Shown here: positions 35,737 through 46,626 of the stretch, one piece after another | Numbering within the stretch: position 1 is the first letter of the stretch | Layout: each line of letters begins with the position of its first letter | Assembly: GCF_017654505.1 (NCBI RefSeq) | Contig: NC_054534.1 | Location: 43,312,226-43,376,225, forward strand | Source: Polyodon spathula | Lineage: Eukaryota > Chordata > Actinopteri > Acipenseriformes > Polyodontidae | Direction of reading: 5' to 3' | DNA length: 64,000 nucleotides | The notes under the pieces: model-generated | What the model was told of the DNA's origin: nothing | What the model saw: the letters and a program-made list of their open reading frames with translations, nothing else | Database searches by the model: none | Program-made: the position numbers and the translations under genes

Positions 35737-36185
35737 TGCCAGTGGGATCTGTGCTTAAACTACAAAAGCAATGTGCAATACAATATAAACCTGCTTTATA
35801 ACAAGCTGGATTTTCTGTAGAAGAAGAGAGTGTTGACCAAAATACGACAGAAACTGACACTCTGACAACACCAGATGTGATGTCAGTGGAAGAATTCTCT
35901 CAGCTGTGTCATCTTGGCGACCAGGACGCTCTGCCTGAAACTGACTGCATGCACGCTTGTGTGTTTTGTTTACTGTACTGGTAATCAAGGGACATTTGTA
36001 ATGTTAGGTTATATTGTGGGAGGTGCTCCATGCTTATACTGTCCATCGCTTATTGCGGGTGTATCACGTTAACACAAACGCGTCCGTGGCAACTGTATAT
36101 GTGTGTGTGTATATATATGAGCAATGGAGGCTCCTTAGAGGAGGCAAGGGCGTCAGTGCCTCCTCAAAATTTCAAAAGTATACAC

Positions 36186-36186
<1 letters not shown>

Positions 36187-36257
<71 letters not shown>
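36187..36257. repeat. (AT)n microsatellite
   Basis: About 35 AT units, directly left of the LTR-like unit at 36258. Confidence 0.95.
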
Positions 36258-36260
<3 letters not shown>

Positions 36261-36746
36261 ACCTTTTGGCTCGCCACACAGGCTCTCACGGGTTCTTCTC
36301 CCTTCACAGTCATGACCCGACACACAGGATTGTACTGATCAGCGCTCACGCGCACTTTTAATAAACACAAAATGAAATAAACACAAAACAAATACCTAGC
36401 TCCTATTTGGAGCACTAACTAAACATTCACCAGGGGATCCCTAACTAACACACAGGACGGCTAGGCCGTTCACCTGACCCGAACATAAAGCTTTCACAGG
36501 CTTCACACAATACCTTATTTTGAATACGACTGCTCACACACACAGTCGGACTCTTCTCTCAGCAGCCCTGGAACAGACTGTCTGCCTCTTTTAAATACCC
36601 TGCACCTGGCTCCAATTTACAATTACCACCAGGTGCAGGGGATTAACTAAACAATAAAACAATTACACAATTAAACCCCATAACACCCAAATGTGCATTC
36701 TCACATGGTTTTAGCAGGGAAGGATTTTAACCCCCTCCCTGCTATC

Positions 36747-36750
<4 letters not shown>
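36258..36750 (-). mobile_element. LTR-like unit H, inserted in an (AT)n array
   Basis: The 493-bp block lies exactly between two (AT)n arrays. On the minus strand it starts GTGAGATAGCAGGGAGG, contains the hairpin CCCTGCACCTGG...CCAGGTGCAGGG, a TATTTAAAAG promoter-like box, and CAGACAGTCTGTTCCAGGG, and ends near GTGTGGCGAGCC. The unit at 53817-54225 has the same series of blocks on the plus strand. It is thus a repeat family, most likely a solo LTR. Its position suggests that an AT repeat was the target. Confidence 0.65.

Positions 36751-36818
<68 letters not shown>
36751..36818. repeat. (AT)n microsatellite
   Basis: About 34 AT units, directly right of the LTR-like unit H. Confidence 0.95.
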
Positions 36819-36821
<3 letters not shown>

Positions 36822-36951
36822 TGTCGGTTCACGTTCAAGTGCCTGTTCAATTGTGTGTGCTTGTTAAACCCAAACCCTTGTTAAACCCAGGACCCACATA
36901 TGTATCTTTCATATTTATCATTCTAATCTTTTAAAAACAAAAACAAATATA

Positions 36952-37441
36952 ATGTAGCGATCCGTGCATTTATGTTTATGTATCGTTTTGTGTTTGCATA
37001 CTGTGTGTGTTAGTCCCTCCCCACTGTATTCCGCCATTGTTTGTTTAGCTTTTGTTTGTGTATTCCCATACCATGTGACCAGCTGTTTGTTTATCTGCCA
37101 TGGTCTGTTCTCATTGGTTGTTATCTGTGCATCCTGTTTGGTTGTTTGTCTGTCTGTGCCTATTGGTCCTGGTGTCGTCCAATGGGATGTTTCCTAAGTC
37201 TGGTAGCCTTTTGCATAAGGGGGCGGGCTAAGCCAATGAGGAGTGCTGCATCACTGTGTCTGGGAGTTGTTGTTGTGCTTGTTGCGTGGTTGCTGTGTTA
37301 TTTTATGTGACTCCGTGTTGCTGTCAGAGTTGGAGGTTCTGGTCTGGGTGCTGAGAGAGCGTCCAGGGAAATAAATAAAGACAAATGATTTGAACAAGAA
37401 ACCAGCATCTCTCTGTTTTCTGCTGCCTGCAAAACACAACA
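36952..37441 (+). mobile_element. LTR candidate with CCAAT and GC boxes
   Basis: It begins TGTAGCGATCCG and ends CAAAACACAACA (about 490 bp, TG...CA). Upstream half: several CCAAT or inverted CCAAT words (CATTGGTTG, CTATTGG, CCAATGGG, CCAATGAG) and a GGGGGCGGGC GC box near 37218. Downstream half: AATAAATAAAG at 37370-37380 followed by about 60 bp of U5-like sequence. This arrangement is that of a retroelement LTR promoter and polyadenylation region. A single copy only, so confidence is limited. Confidence 0.45.
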
Positions 37442-37449
37442 ATGTATTG

Positions 37450-38060
37450 TCTAAAATGCAAGCAAAAATTTCATTTTAACCTAAACCCTATATTCACCAT
37501 TTCTATATTAATAGCAGTTCTGGCTCCTCAGAGAAGGCAAGGTTCCAGTCCAGTCCGTTGTTAACCACAGTACTAGCAGTAGCAGGTGACATGATCTGAG
37601 CAGAAGTTTTAATTGGAGGAGCCCAGAGAGTTTTGTTTTTTTTTCTAAGAGGACACAGGCCTCTGTTATAAACGCCTATCTCCTATAATCACACACAGTA
37701 CAGTCCTAGCAATGGCAGCAACTTAAACCCTCCTGTCCTCTGCTGAAGCATTGCTGTAAGCATACTATGCACGATTTTGCGTGGATTCTTGAATAATGGA
37801 AATCATTTGGTTTCACATCCAATTTTTTTAAAGACATTGTAAAAAGTGACCAGGAAAAATCCATCATGGCGGAAGGAAAATAAATAAAAAACACAATACG
37901 AATAATTCCAGGGTCTCAAATAATCACCAGACTCCAATAGGTGCTGGAGCTACTGGGAAGTATTGTAAATAAACACTGGGTCTCTTTTAAATGCCAGATT
38001 ATGAATAATAATATAAAGCGCATCATACTGGATGTTCCCACCAATACACCCTGTACAGTC
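37450..38060. other. No feature recognised
   Basis: The words 'ggctcctcagagaaggcaagg' near 37521 resemble 'ggctccttagaggaggcaag' near 36128, so a small repeat may straddle this region. No other structure found. Confidence 0.3.
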
Positions 38061-38069
38061 AGCTTACCA

Positions 38070-38275
38070 ATTTGTTTTTCAATTGAGCCAAAAAGATGTT
38101 ACAAATTTAAATTCAAACTTGAAGTGTTAAGGTTTGCAGAACAAAATACAGGTGAAGCTACAGCAGGTCATTATGACAACCACAACCCTTAAGAGAATGG
38201 AAAAGCCAAAAGGAAACGCTTAAAAATGCAAAAAAAGGAAAGACTGCATGGCGGTGGAATTTTTGAGCGTGCTGA
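38070..38275 (+). pseudogene. Pogo/Tigger-type DNA-binding domain fragment
   Basis: The translation KRCYKFKFKLEVLRFAEQNT, then a decayed segment and KAKRKRLKMQKKERLHGG resembles the N-terminal helix-turn-helix of pogo/Tigger transposases and their domesticated relatives. That family typically reads Y...FKL.V...AE..... followed by a basic K.K stretch and GG. A stop follows AGHYDNHNP at 38190, and no DDE domain follows. The open frame before it (from 37941) is not recognisable. A host gene of the POGK/JRK type is possible in principle, but nothing else supports it. Confidence 0.4.
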
Positions 38276-38299
38276 AAGTAAGCCAAACACAAATGTGTT

Positions 38300-38790
38300 T
38301 TCTGATATCAACAGAGTTGCCTTTTTAGTGTATTTTAACAGATTTTTTTTTTTTTTTATTGTCAGTATTTCATGCATTTGGGTCTTGCAATGAAGATTTG
38401 TACTTTGCTCCTTTTTCAGTGTTCTTATTTACCAATGTTATGTACAAGTTATAAATAAAAGTCACTTTTGCTTTGATTTTGTGATAAAACGCGTACTCAC
38501 ACTTGTATTGCTTTTATTGTTAATGTTAAAACCAATTTTGAATGTGTTGTGAGTTCATAGTATAAACTTACTTTCCGATATTTACAGGGTTGCCTTTTTT
38601 GTAGAAAAGTATTTCATGCGGTTGTTTTGCAGTGAAGATGCTTTGCTGGTTCATGTTCCATCGTGTGTCCATGGTTACGAATGTACAAGTTTGAGAGTAA
38701 ACAATAAATACAAGATAAAGCTGATACTTACTGATTTTATTGTTAGTTTTAACACCAAGTTTTGAAGTTGTTTTTTATTGTGCTGTAAGC
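38300..38790. repeat. Tandem duplication, two diverged units of about 260 bp
   Basis: Unit 1 (about 38300-38560) and unit 2 (about 38570-38790) share in order: 'gatatnnacagngttgcctttt', 'agtatttcatgc', 'tgcantgaagat', 'atgtacaagtt', and 'ttttattgttantnttaa'. They differ by many substitutions and small gaps, so the duplication is old. It lies directly after the pogo-type fragment. Confidence 0.65.
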
Positions 38791-40244
38791 CTACCGTAAT
38801 ACATGCTTACCAAACTGGTACCAAACTGACCCGGTACCATACCAATTACAATCCGGTACCATTCTGGTTCAAACCTGCTACCAACCGGTGCTTACATCCC
38901 CAGTCCAGTAACAAGCCGGTCTTGTTCGGGGCTTGAACAGCCCATTGCAGTCTTTAAGTATACTGAGGCAGCACCTGTAAATTCTTACTGTACACTGCAT
39001 TGCTACTTGCATGATGCCTGGGTTTTATCCCTGTGACACATGCAAGGCCAGTCTGCCTGTTGAGGACAAGCACAACAGATGCTTTTCCATCCTGGGTCTG
39101 AGCATGCAAAGGAGGCACTGGTGTACTGCAGTTTCTGCAAGTTTTGTGCACCTTTCTCATCTCTCCCACAGCTCTACAGAGTGCTCTGCTTCCCTCACTC
39201 CTACATAGTGCTCTTCCCCATCACCCATGGCTCTGTGCCAAGGGAGAGTGGATGACACACCCGGGAAAGTAGCAGTACCATGCAGGAAGCAGCCTTCGCG
39301 TCTTCCTCTTCTGACTCTCCTTGTCCTCTTCTGAGGTAGAAGAAGAGTCACGTTGGTACAGGAGCCTAATTTAGCGCTCCTGTCCTAGGATGCTATCTGT
39401 CCCAACAAACAATGCCAGGTCTCAGGGGTGATACTCAAATGTGCCTATTCAGACAGTGTGTTTGCCACTCTGCTGAGTAACTTTAATAGTATTCTGGTAG
39501 CCTACTAGTCCTATTTGCTTAGGTCCCTCTCTGACAGCCACAGTCCCTCACCACCATAGGTGGATGAGCTGTGCCTGGTTAATAAAAACCTGCTCCATTT
39601 GTGAAAAGTGAACGGGCAGGCTGTAGGTAGAAACCTGGCTGCACTGATAGCCACACACAGGCAGGTTTGGCTTTCCCTTTTTGGACAAAGCACCACTGTT
39701 GGATGCCCCTATTACACCAGGGCATACCTTTGGATGGGATGCTGCAATGCTCTCGCCGCTCGGGAGTCCACGGTGGAGCTGGTGCACTTGTTTACCAAGC
39801 AACCACCCCCAGTGCGCAAACCAGGCCCCAGTAGCATCAAATACTGGCACAGCCAGTTGTGCCGGCTGCCAGAGGTGGTGTTCAGAACCGGCCCGCTGAT
39901 CCTCACCACGGATGCCACAATAGGCTCCGCCACATGTTGCAGAGACAGAAGCCTCTGGCCAAGCCACAAGTCATGCAGCAGCCCAATGAGTTTGCTGCCG
40001 CAGGCTCAGAGCCTCTTTTCAGGGAGTAATCTGGACTATTGGTGTAAGTGCACCACAGGTATCTGGGTGCTTACTAACGATCAGACCGGCTACTAACTGC
40101 AGTTCAAGCACTGCCCTCCATTTTGAGGCATGACTGTAACATCAATCATTGACCCATAGGATGCTACAGTGGTGTCTCAGGAGGTAGCAGCTCTGATGTA
40201 AAAATGGGCTATTTTCATGTTAGACCCCCTCCACTTGGCGGAAG

Positions 40245-40860
40245 GGTTCTGCTCCAGGTACTTCCTAGTGGCCAAGCGGGATGATGACCTCATACCAATC
40301 CTCGACCTCAGACAGGTCAATCTGTGTCTGAGCTGAAGGAGGTTCAAAATGTTGACAATGCAACAGTCAATCAGGCCAGATGACTGCTTCCCCACTGTTG
40401 ACATCAAAGACGGCTATTTCCACACCCTCATAAAACCAGCACACCAAAGTACCTGGAGTTCGCCTTTCAGGGAACAGCATACAAGTTCCTGGTATGCCAT
40501 TTGGCCTCTGTCTAGCGCCCTATGCCTTTTCATAGTGCATGAAAGCTATTCTGACCCCATTAAGATTCAAAACCATTTGTGCCCAGTCTTCAGCACAGGC
40601 AGAAGCCCACACAGAACTTGTCACCAGCCACCTTCAACGGTTAGGCCTTATGGTGAATCATGTGAAGAACCAGCTCATGCCTTCTCAGACAGCCTGTCTA
40701 ACTGTGTGCTTGGACTCCAGGTCTAGATGTTTAGAGTTATTTCAGCTCAGCAGAGCGCTCACAGTAGTGATGTTCCAGAAACTTCTGGACTTGATGGCAG
40801 CAGCTTCTCAAATGCTACCTTTGGGTCACCTCCGCATGCGCCCTCTGCAGGTCTGATTCA
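40245..40860 (+). pseudogene. DIRS reverse transcriptase, catalytic motif lost
   Basis: The palm and fingers are recognisable: PILDLRQVNLCLS, FKMLTMQQSIRPDDCFPTVD and IKDGYFHTLIKPAH. The frame then shifts to AILTPLRFKTICAQSSAQAE and LVTSHLQRLGLMVNHVKNQL. In related elements the YLDDW aspartates stand between the PLR and CAQS segments; here they are absent, so the enzyme could not work. LLDLMAAASQMLPLGHLRMRPLQV marks the connection to RNase H. Confidence 0.8.
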
Positions 40861-41095
40861 ATAACAGGGTTTTTCAACATGTGTTGAACTGCAACCACCT
40901 ACTGACAGTGTCTCGCCACTGTCTAAAGGAACTCTCTTGGTGGAAACAAGTCTGGGCTGGGGCGCTGTGTGGAATTGCAGGGGTGCGCAAGGTGTGTGAA
41001 AACCCCCTTGGCAGGGTCTCCACATAAATGTTTTGTAGCTCCAGGCAGTTTACCTGGCCTTGCAGAATTTTTAGCAGGAGGTTCATGGAAGACAC

Positions 41096-41404
41096 ATGCT
41101 TGTTCGTACTGACAACATAACAGTGGTGGTGTACATAAACCACCAGAGCAGCCTCAGGTCTCCCAGTCTCCATCACGTGGCCCACAAGCTTTTGTTCTGG
41201 GCAGACAAGGACCTCTCACTGCGAGCAGTACACCTGCCCGGGGTGATAAACTGGACTATGGACCTCTTCTCAAGGGGAGTTCCCAGCAGCTCAGTGGAGG
41301 CTTCCCCCCAAGGTGGTGGGCCTCATTTGGGAGAGATTCGGGAGAGCAGAGATAGGTCTCTGCCTCCCAGGAATCCACCCACTGTCATCTCTGTTTCTCG
41401 ATAA
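41096..41404 (+). pseudogene. DIRS RNase H remnant
   Basis: An open frame of 102 codons beginning MLVRTDNITVVVYINHQSSL and continuing HHVAHKLLFWADKDLSLRAV and HLPGVINWTMDLFSRG. This is the C-terminal half of the DIRS-type RNase H domain with the conserved TDN aspartate. The upstream half lies in another frame near 40905-41090. Confidence 0.75.
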
Positions 41405-41739
41405 CAGGAGGCGTGGCCCGCTGCCGATAGATGCCTTGGCACAACAGTGGCCGAGGCAACTGTTATATACCTTCCCACCACTTGCCATACTCCACTGTGG
41501 CAGGACCGGGCCCAGGTGCTCTTAGTAGACCCTTATTGGCCCAGGAGGCTCTGGTTTTTAGCCCTGATGCTGCTCCTGAGTGGCCAGCCATGAAGCCTGC
41601 CCAAGCACCATGACCTCCTCAGGCCCCTGACCTGTCTGGCACCTGAACATCTGCATTTGAGCCAACTGGGTCTGTCTAATAGGGTTATTGACATCCTGAA
41701 AAATGCCAGAGCAGCTTCCACGCATTCCCAGTACGGGTA

Positions 41740-42375
41740 TGTGACCAGGATGATGGTAGTGGTGACGTCAGACCCGGAAGAACACAGAAACCAAAGCACA
41801 TATTGGTGGTGAACGTGAGGCGCTACGGCATCCAGCGTTTTATTAAATAATAAGCCAACAAAGGATTTAAACAAAACACACGTCTGAAAATAAATAGGCG
41901 CATTGGCCAAACAAACAGACAGACAAAAAAGTTAAACGGACGTGGAGGAACCCAACAAACAAGTACCGTGCTGGCTTTTAGCCAGCACTATGTTGTAATT
42001 GCTATATTTTTAAATTAACTCCTCTCTCTCACCCGTTCTCCACTTCCCGAACACACAACCCTGAGTGAGTGAAAACATGTTGCTTTTATGCAGCTGTACT
42101 GAGACTCGATTGCTAATCAATCATTCAATTTGAGTCTCAGTACAACTGCACGTGAATTGATAAAAGTGCAATTCCCCATGCTCACATATTATATATTTTA
42201 CCTGCACGTGAAGTGCTGTGCAATCCTCGTGCCTAAATACAAATATACATTTTAAACACTCATGTTCATAACCCATATTTATATCCCGTGTATTTTATAC
42301 AAAAACACCAACATTAACACACTACATACAACATAAAACACTAATAAACATAAAGGGGCAGGACACTCCGCCACA
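41740..42375 (-). mobile_element. Solo LTR inserted in the DIRS element
   Basis: The 636-bp unit starts TGTGACCAGG and ends CCGCCACA on the plus strand. It is flanked by GGGTA (41735-41739) and GAGTA (42376-42380), a 5-bp target duplication with one change. DIRS recombinase-like sequence continues across the insertion. On the minus strand it begins TGTGGCGGAGTGTCCTGCCC, contains GCTGCATAAAAGC as a TATA-type promoter, and has no coding frame. A partial relative lies at 1624-1900. Confidence 0.8.
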
Positions 42376-42469
42376 GAGTAAAACTGAGGCGTATTTCAAA
42401 TGTCATGCCTGCCTCAGGGGTTCAACCCCATTACCTGTCCTATTAGGGGAAACCACCTCTACATTAACC

Positions 42470-42740
42470 CTTTGCAGACTGAGAATTCTAATATTTTGAC
42501 GGCTGAGTGAGATGACTTAACTTTAGAGCATGTATCAGACCAAATATCTACTTAAAGTATACAATATTATACATTCCTAAAAAGCTGTTGTTCTGCAGAT
42601 TACTAAATAAACAATGATTTCATTCTAAGTGTAATGTACTGATCTCCTACTTACAATATGTAAAGTTATCAGTGGTAGCCACACACTGCAGGAACTAGAA
42701 TCTGAAATCATTAGTAATTATTAGGGCATCAAAATGGGTA
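42470..42740. other. No feature recognised
   Basis: TTAACCCTTTGCAGAC at 42465 looks like a piggyBac-type end joined to the DIRS remnant, but I found no opposite end before the next element. Confidence 0.25.
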
Positions 42741-42744
42741 GTGG

Positions 42745-43390
42745 CAGGAGAGCACTTGGCTTTTGGAATGTGACTACCACCAATTCGGGCATCCTGCCAT
42801 TATTCCAACTTCTAGGTTTAGGTTCTGTTGGGATGGAAGAACATCATATGTTGCTCTTATAAGGAAACTGATCCTACTCTGTTCCATTGTCCATAGGTCT
42901 TGCCAGCCGATCTTGCGTTGTTCCACACTCTCCCATCTCATCCATACTCCCTGCTTGGCCTGGGAAATGGCCTTTACACACCTCATCCTCTTCTCCTGCT
43001 TTTGCACCTCTTTGACTACCAGCTTCCTCTGTTGAGCTGGGGTTGCCTTGTGCCATGTAGGAGGAGCTGAACTGAGACCAATACCTCCTTTTCCATGCTG
43101 ACCTTGCCCCATAATATCTCAGATTTCGAAGGGCAGCCTGAGCATCTTCCACAGCTTTCTTTGCCCCCCATTTTCTTCCAGTTTTCAACACAGGTGCTGC
43201 CTCACTTACGCATTTGTCGCGTGAATCTACTAATATCATTTCCAGTTGGACTTTGGCGAACTTAAACTCCTCGGTTAGAGCAGAGATTGGAAGCTGCAAT
43301 ATTCCTTTACCGTAAAGTCTCACTCTGCTGAGGCAGCGTGGCACTCCCAACCATTTCCTGATGGAAATAAGAAAACATATTTACAAGGAT
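42745..43390 (-). pseudogene. Non-LTR retrotransposon C-terminus remnant
   Basis: The minus-strand frame 42874-43350 reads MGVPRCLSRVRLYGKGILQL, then VLKTGRKWGAKKAVEDAQAA. The frame 42774-43112 continues with QDLWTMEQSRISFLIRATYD and VLPSQQNLNL. This succession (LGVPRCLS, GRKW, W..LW, ISFLIRATYDVLPS) is what I know from the region after the RT core, leading to a zf-RVT-like domain, in fish non-LTR retroelements. The cysteine motif itself is mostly lost. The clade is uncertain. One frameshift near 43100. Confidence 0.55.
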
Positions 43391-43499
43391 GTCAAAAAAT
43401 CATACAGAATGACCTGATTTCATCCATTTCATTTACTGTGCTAGAAGATATATTTTTTGTCTGCCTTCCGCCTTAACAACTTTATTTAGAAAATATGTT

Positions 43500-44090
43500 T
43501 TGCAAAGTAGTTAGCAGGGTGTGATTTGACAGGGGTGTATCCCTGGCTCTGCTCTTTGTATCCCAGGCTCTGCTCTTTCAATTTTCATCCCCAGCAGGGA
43601 TAATGGATTTTGTACTGCCACATGTTAAAAGTATTTAATTGATAAATTGCTTTATTAGTGAATTAGAAAAGTGTGGAATGTGGTCAGGTGGGAATTGAAT
43701 TATTGAAGTCAATTTCCCCTGGCCACACAGTATAAAAGAACAAAGGAAATGTTTGTTAAGGGAAGTGGTTCATTGAAGGCAGTAGGCCCAGCCTAAATGA
43801 GAGAGCTTGTAGGAGAGTTGTTGTGTAAGGGAGCAGACACTACCAGGAAAAGGATGATGGTGTGGGTTTTGAAGAACAGAAACTTAAAGACAAAAGAAAG
43901 TTATTTGCAAGATATGTGTTTGGTTTTACGGGGTTAAAGGAGTTAGCCTTCTCTGCCTTAGGTTTAAGTTTGTTTTAAATTCATTAGTGCTACAAGAGAG
44001 CTAGGATTGTGTTTGTTGTTTTTGTTTCATTGTAAGTAGTAAAAGTATGCAAACCACGCTAAAATATATACACTGACTGAGACTTTCTTG
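43500..44090 (+). mobile_element. LTR candidate
   Basis: A TATA box (CAGTATAAAAGAAC at about 43729-43742) lies in the middle of a block with repeated 'tccctggctctgctctttg / tcccaggctctgctctttc' words at 43550-43590. The downstream part is purine-rich leader-like sequence. The boundaries and polyadenylation site are not clear and no second copy was found. Confidence 0.3.
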
Positions 44091-44264
44091 GTGCACACAC
44101 ACAAAAGAGGTGATAGAGCCCTGGGCCATCCTGACAACATTGGCTTCATCACATAATATTGAAACATTTTTCTGTGTACGTACATTGTGGTGCTGTGGCA
44201 GGGCAGCAGGAGAGAGCCCTGCACACGATTAAAGGGGGCAAGACAAAGCCGATTTAAAATGTAT

Positions 44265-44338
44265 TTCTTCTTCTTCTTCTTCTTCTTCTTCTTCTTCTTC
44301 TTCTTCTTCTTCTTCTTCTTCTTCTTCTTCTTCTTCTT

Positions 44339-44340
<2 letters not shown>
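44265..44340. repeat. (CTT)n microsatellite followed by (ATT)n
   Basis: About 25 CTT units, pure polypurine on the minus strand, followed at 44343-44369 by about nine ATT units. Confidence 0.95.
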
Positions 44341-44369
<29 letters not shown>

Positions 44370-44437
44370 GACATGTAATGGCTAAAAGCTGTGTGTTTTG
44401 TTATTGTTTGATTTTAATGTATTTTGTATTTATTTAA

Positions 44438-45149
44438 CCCTTTGAGTAGTACGAATGTACCAGTACGTTCCCTGTCCCCAGGGAGTACGAACGTACCTGT
44501 ACGTTCTGCAACTTTGAACTTGAATTACTGAGCCTACAAAACCCTTGATCACACAAACATGTAACTCTAAGTTTCTGTAACACCTTTTATTGGTCCCTTG
44601 CACCCTTTGCTAGATATTGACCGAATTACATATAATTATCCCACTCATAACAATGTGTTTGTAAACCGTCGAAAAATCGCTCAGTCAGAAAGAAGTATTA
44701 GTAATAATACTGAATTCAGATTCCGATTTAAATTAAAATCCATACAATTCTTCCACTGAATCAGATGTCAGCGAGTGTGTCAGTGAAGACATAAGCAAAG
44801 AATATTTACCATCAACATCAAGTGAAGAGGCGGTGCCAAGCTCTGTGCATTGCTCCTTGCTTTAAGGAGAATCACAAGCTGAAGCATTCGACACTCTCAT
44901 TCCCTCTGCCCCCACAACCTGCTTACCCAGATGTGATTTATTCATCCCTCTATCTCTCTCTCTCCCTTTTTTTGTTCCACCCCATTGTTTATTTTTTATT
45001 GCCTACATGTTATTTTTTAGTAAAAACCTTTCCCTGTGACTAAATAAAAAATGATTTGTCTGTATTTCATCGGTATTCATTACATACATACAAACATATA
45101 GCTTTCAGCTTGTTTGTACTCTGTACTCATAATAATCAAGCGCATGCAG

Positions 45150-45180
<31 letters not shown>

Positions 45181-45228
45181 CACTCCTGTAGGACCGGCAG
45201 TGCATTTTAGAGCTCACTACTCAAAGGG
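44438..45228 (+). mobile_element. piggyBac deletion derivative (791 bp)
   Basis: Ends CCCTTTGAGTAGT and ACTACTCAAAGGG form a 13-bp perfect inverted repeat, each bordered by TTAA (44434-44437 and 45229-45232), the piggyBac target duplication. The interior retains an acidic stretch (ESDVSECVSEDISKEYLPST in a frame near 44762-44821) like the N-terminal region of piggyBac transposases. The catalytic core is absent, so it is a MITE made by internal deletion. A poly(A) run (45150-45177) is inside. A paralogous site without the insertion exists at 46655-46670. Confidence 0.85.
45150..45177. repeat. Poly(A) tract
   Basis: 28 consecutive A residues inside the piggyBac derivative. Confidence 0.9.
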
Positions 45229-45361
45229 TTAAAATACGATGTTTTATTATTGTATGACAGCGTAGATGGGGAAGCCCCATTCACACAAAACCCAGTGTAG
45301 AAGGTGACTTGAATAGAAGCTCACCAGTATAAAAACCTGCAGTTTTCAGTGCTCTGGTTGG

Positions 45362-46626
45362 GTGTTCGGAGGAGAGAATGAGAGAGCGAGTGGTAACAAA
45401 AGTAAAAATAAGGATCCGTGGAGGCAATTGCCCAGCCTGACCTTAGGTCTGTGTTGTTTTAATGTACAGCCGCTAAAAGGGAGAGCAACTGGGAAGCCCT
45501 CCTATGTCCAGAAGAGAGCGAGCGTCCACAGCCCAAGGGGAAGCCCACAAGTCCAGCTGCCTCCACCTCCACCAGCAGAGGAAGAATGCATGCTGTTCCT
45601 ACCTCTACCGCCAGGGGAGGACTTCCTGCAGCTCCCACCTCCACCACCATGGGAGGACTACCTGCCACTCCCGTCTACATTGCTAGAGGAGGATTTCCTG
45701 CTGCTCCTGCCTCCAACACCAGGAATAGAAGTGAAGCTCCCACTGCCACCTGCTTGGCTATCACCTCCTGAGGGTCCGCTGCTGCCGTCGCCTCCCGAGG
45801 GTCCTCTGCTGCTGTTGCCTCCCGAGGGACCGCAACTGCTGTCACCTCCCGAGGGTCTGCTCCAGCCCTTTCTTCCATCGCCTGGGGATGCCAGTTCGCC
45901 ATCATCTGGGGATGCCAGTTCGCCATTGCTTGGGGATGCCAGTTCGCCATCACCTGGGGATACCGAAGCTGCTCCACTCAGGGATGCCATGTCTGCTCCG
46001 CTCAAGGAGGTCTGTTCTGCATCGCCTGGAGTTACCTGCTGATCTGCATCGCCCGGGGTTGCCTGCTGCTCTCTATTCCCTAGGCTTGCTGCCTGCTCTG
46101 CATCACCTGGGGTCGCCAGCTCTGCCTCGCTCAGGGATGCCTTCATGTCACAGCTCGGGGACGACTTCACTTCACCGCCTGGGGCTTTGTTGCAACCAGC
46201 AGCACTTTCACTGCTGGAAATACTGTGGCCAGAGCCCCAGAAGGGGGAGCTGCCGGCTACGAGGGGGAGGGGGGGGGGGTGAGGAGACCACCACCACCAT
46301 AGCCCCGACCACCACCCCTGTGTTACAGCCTGGTGCCTGGGGGTTGGTTCCCTCAACCTGAGCTCTCAGACCCAGGCTACAGGTCTGGACCTCTGGTCTC
46401 TGGGCTTGACTCCTACATCACAGCACCAGGCACAGGTGGTCACCTGGTCTCCTGCTCCACTCACCATGGTTATCCAGATGTCACTGCATGGTCTCCTGGG
46501 CTCGCACCTCTACCTGGGGCTGCAGCCGACTGGTCGTCTGCCACTGCTCTCGACACCACATCCACTGCACTTGGGTCCCCTGTTGTCAGGTCTCGGTCCT
46601 GCCAGGAAGGTGCTGGACTGATTTAA
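45362..46626 (+). pseudogene. Proline-rich repeat frame, probable retroelement gag-like ORF
   Basis: The first part (45362-46042, 226 codons) starts MFGGENERASGNKSKNKDPW, 27 bp after a TATA-like box. It has a basic N-terminus, then proline/glutamate/leucine repeats (units like PPPPPWEDYLPLP and SPPEGPLLP at about residues 75-165), then GDASSPS repeats at about 167-195. After one TGA stop the same frame continues with further 'SASPGVA'-type units to about 46260. A shift near 46300 leads to the frame ending at 46626. No RNA-binding knuckle or enzyme motif is visible. The opposite strand is also open (45658-46356, 232 codons), so strand choice rests on the TATA box and the direct repeats. I do not recognise the protein. 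Confidence 0.4.

Larger units (their letters stand above)
38940..42465 (+). mobile_element. Decayed DIRS-type (tyrosine recombinase) retroelement
   Basis: DIRS elements encode gag, reverse transcriptase/RNase H and a tyrosine recombinase instead of a DDE integrase. Visible parts in order: zinc-like gag start near 39011 (GFYPCDTCKASLPVEDKHNR), LLDAPITPGHTFG near 39690-39730, RT from about 40245 (LVAKRDDDLIPILDLR, then SIRPDDCFPTVDIKDGYFH), RNase H near 41096 (VRTDNITVVVYINHQ, HLPGVINWTMDLFSRG) and the recombinase N-terminal domain from about 41640 (LSNRVIDILKNARAASTHSQY). The RT catalytic YxDD segment is deleted near 40565-40580. An LTR sits in the recombinase region at 41740, after which DIRS-like sequence resumes at 42381-42465. 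Many stops and shifts. Confidence 0.85.

Noticed and set aside
36014..36415. Frames with long YIYIYI stretches (also at 6236, 12049, 53662, 58637, 60549)
   Set aside because: Translations of (AT)n microsatellites; no protein meaning.
39548..39967. 139-codon minus-strand frame
   Set aside because: Antisense shadow of the DIRS gag region on the plus strand.
44027..44374. Poly-lysine/poly-asparagine frame
   Set aside because: Translation of the (CTT)n and (ATT)n arrays.
45658..46356. 232-codon minus-strand frame
   Set aside because: Overlaps the proline-rich plus-strand frame and arises from GC-rich repeats lacking stops on both strands; TATA box and direct repeats favour the plus strand.
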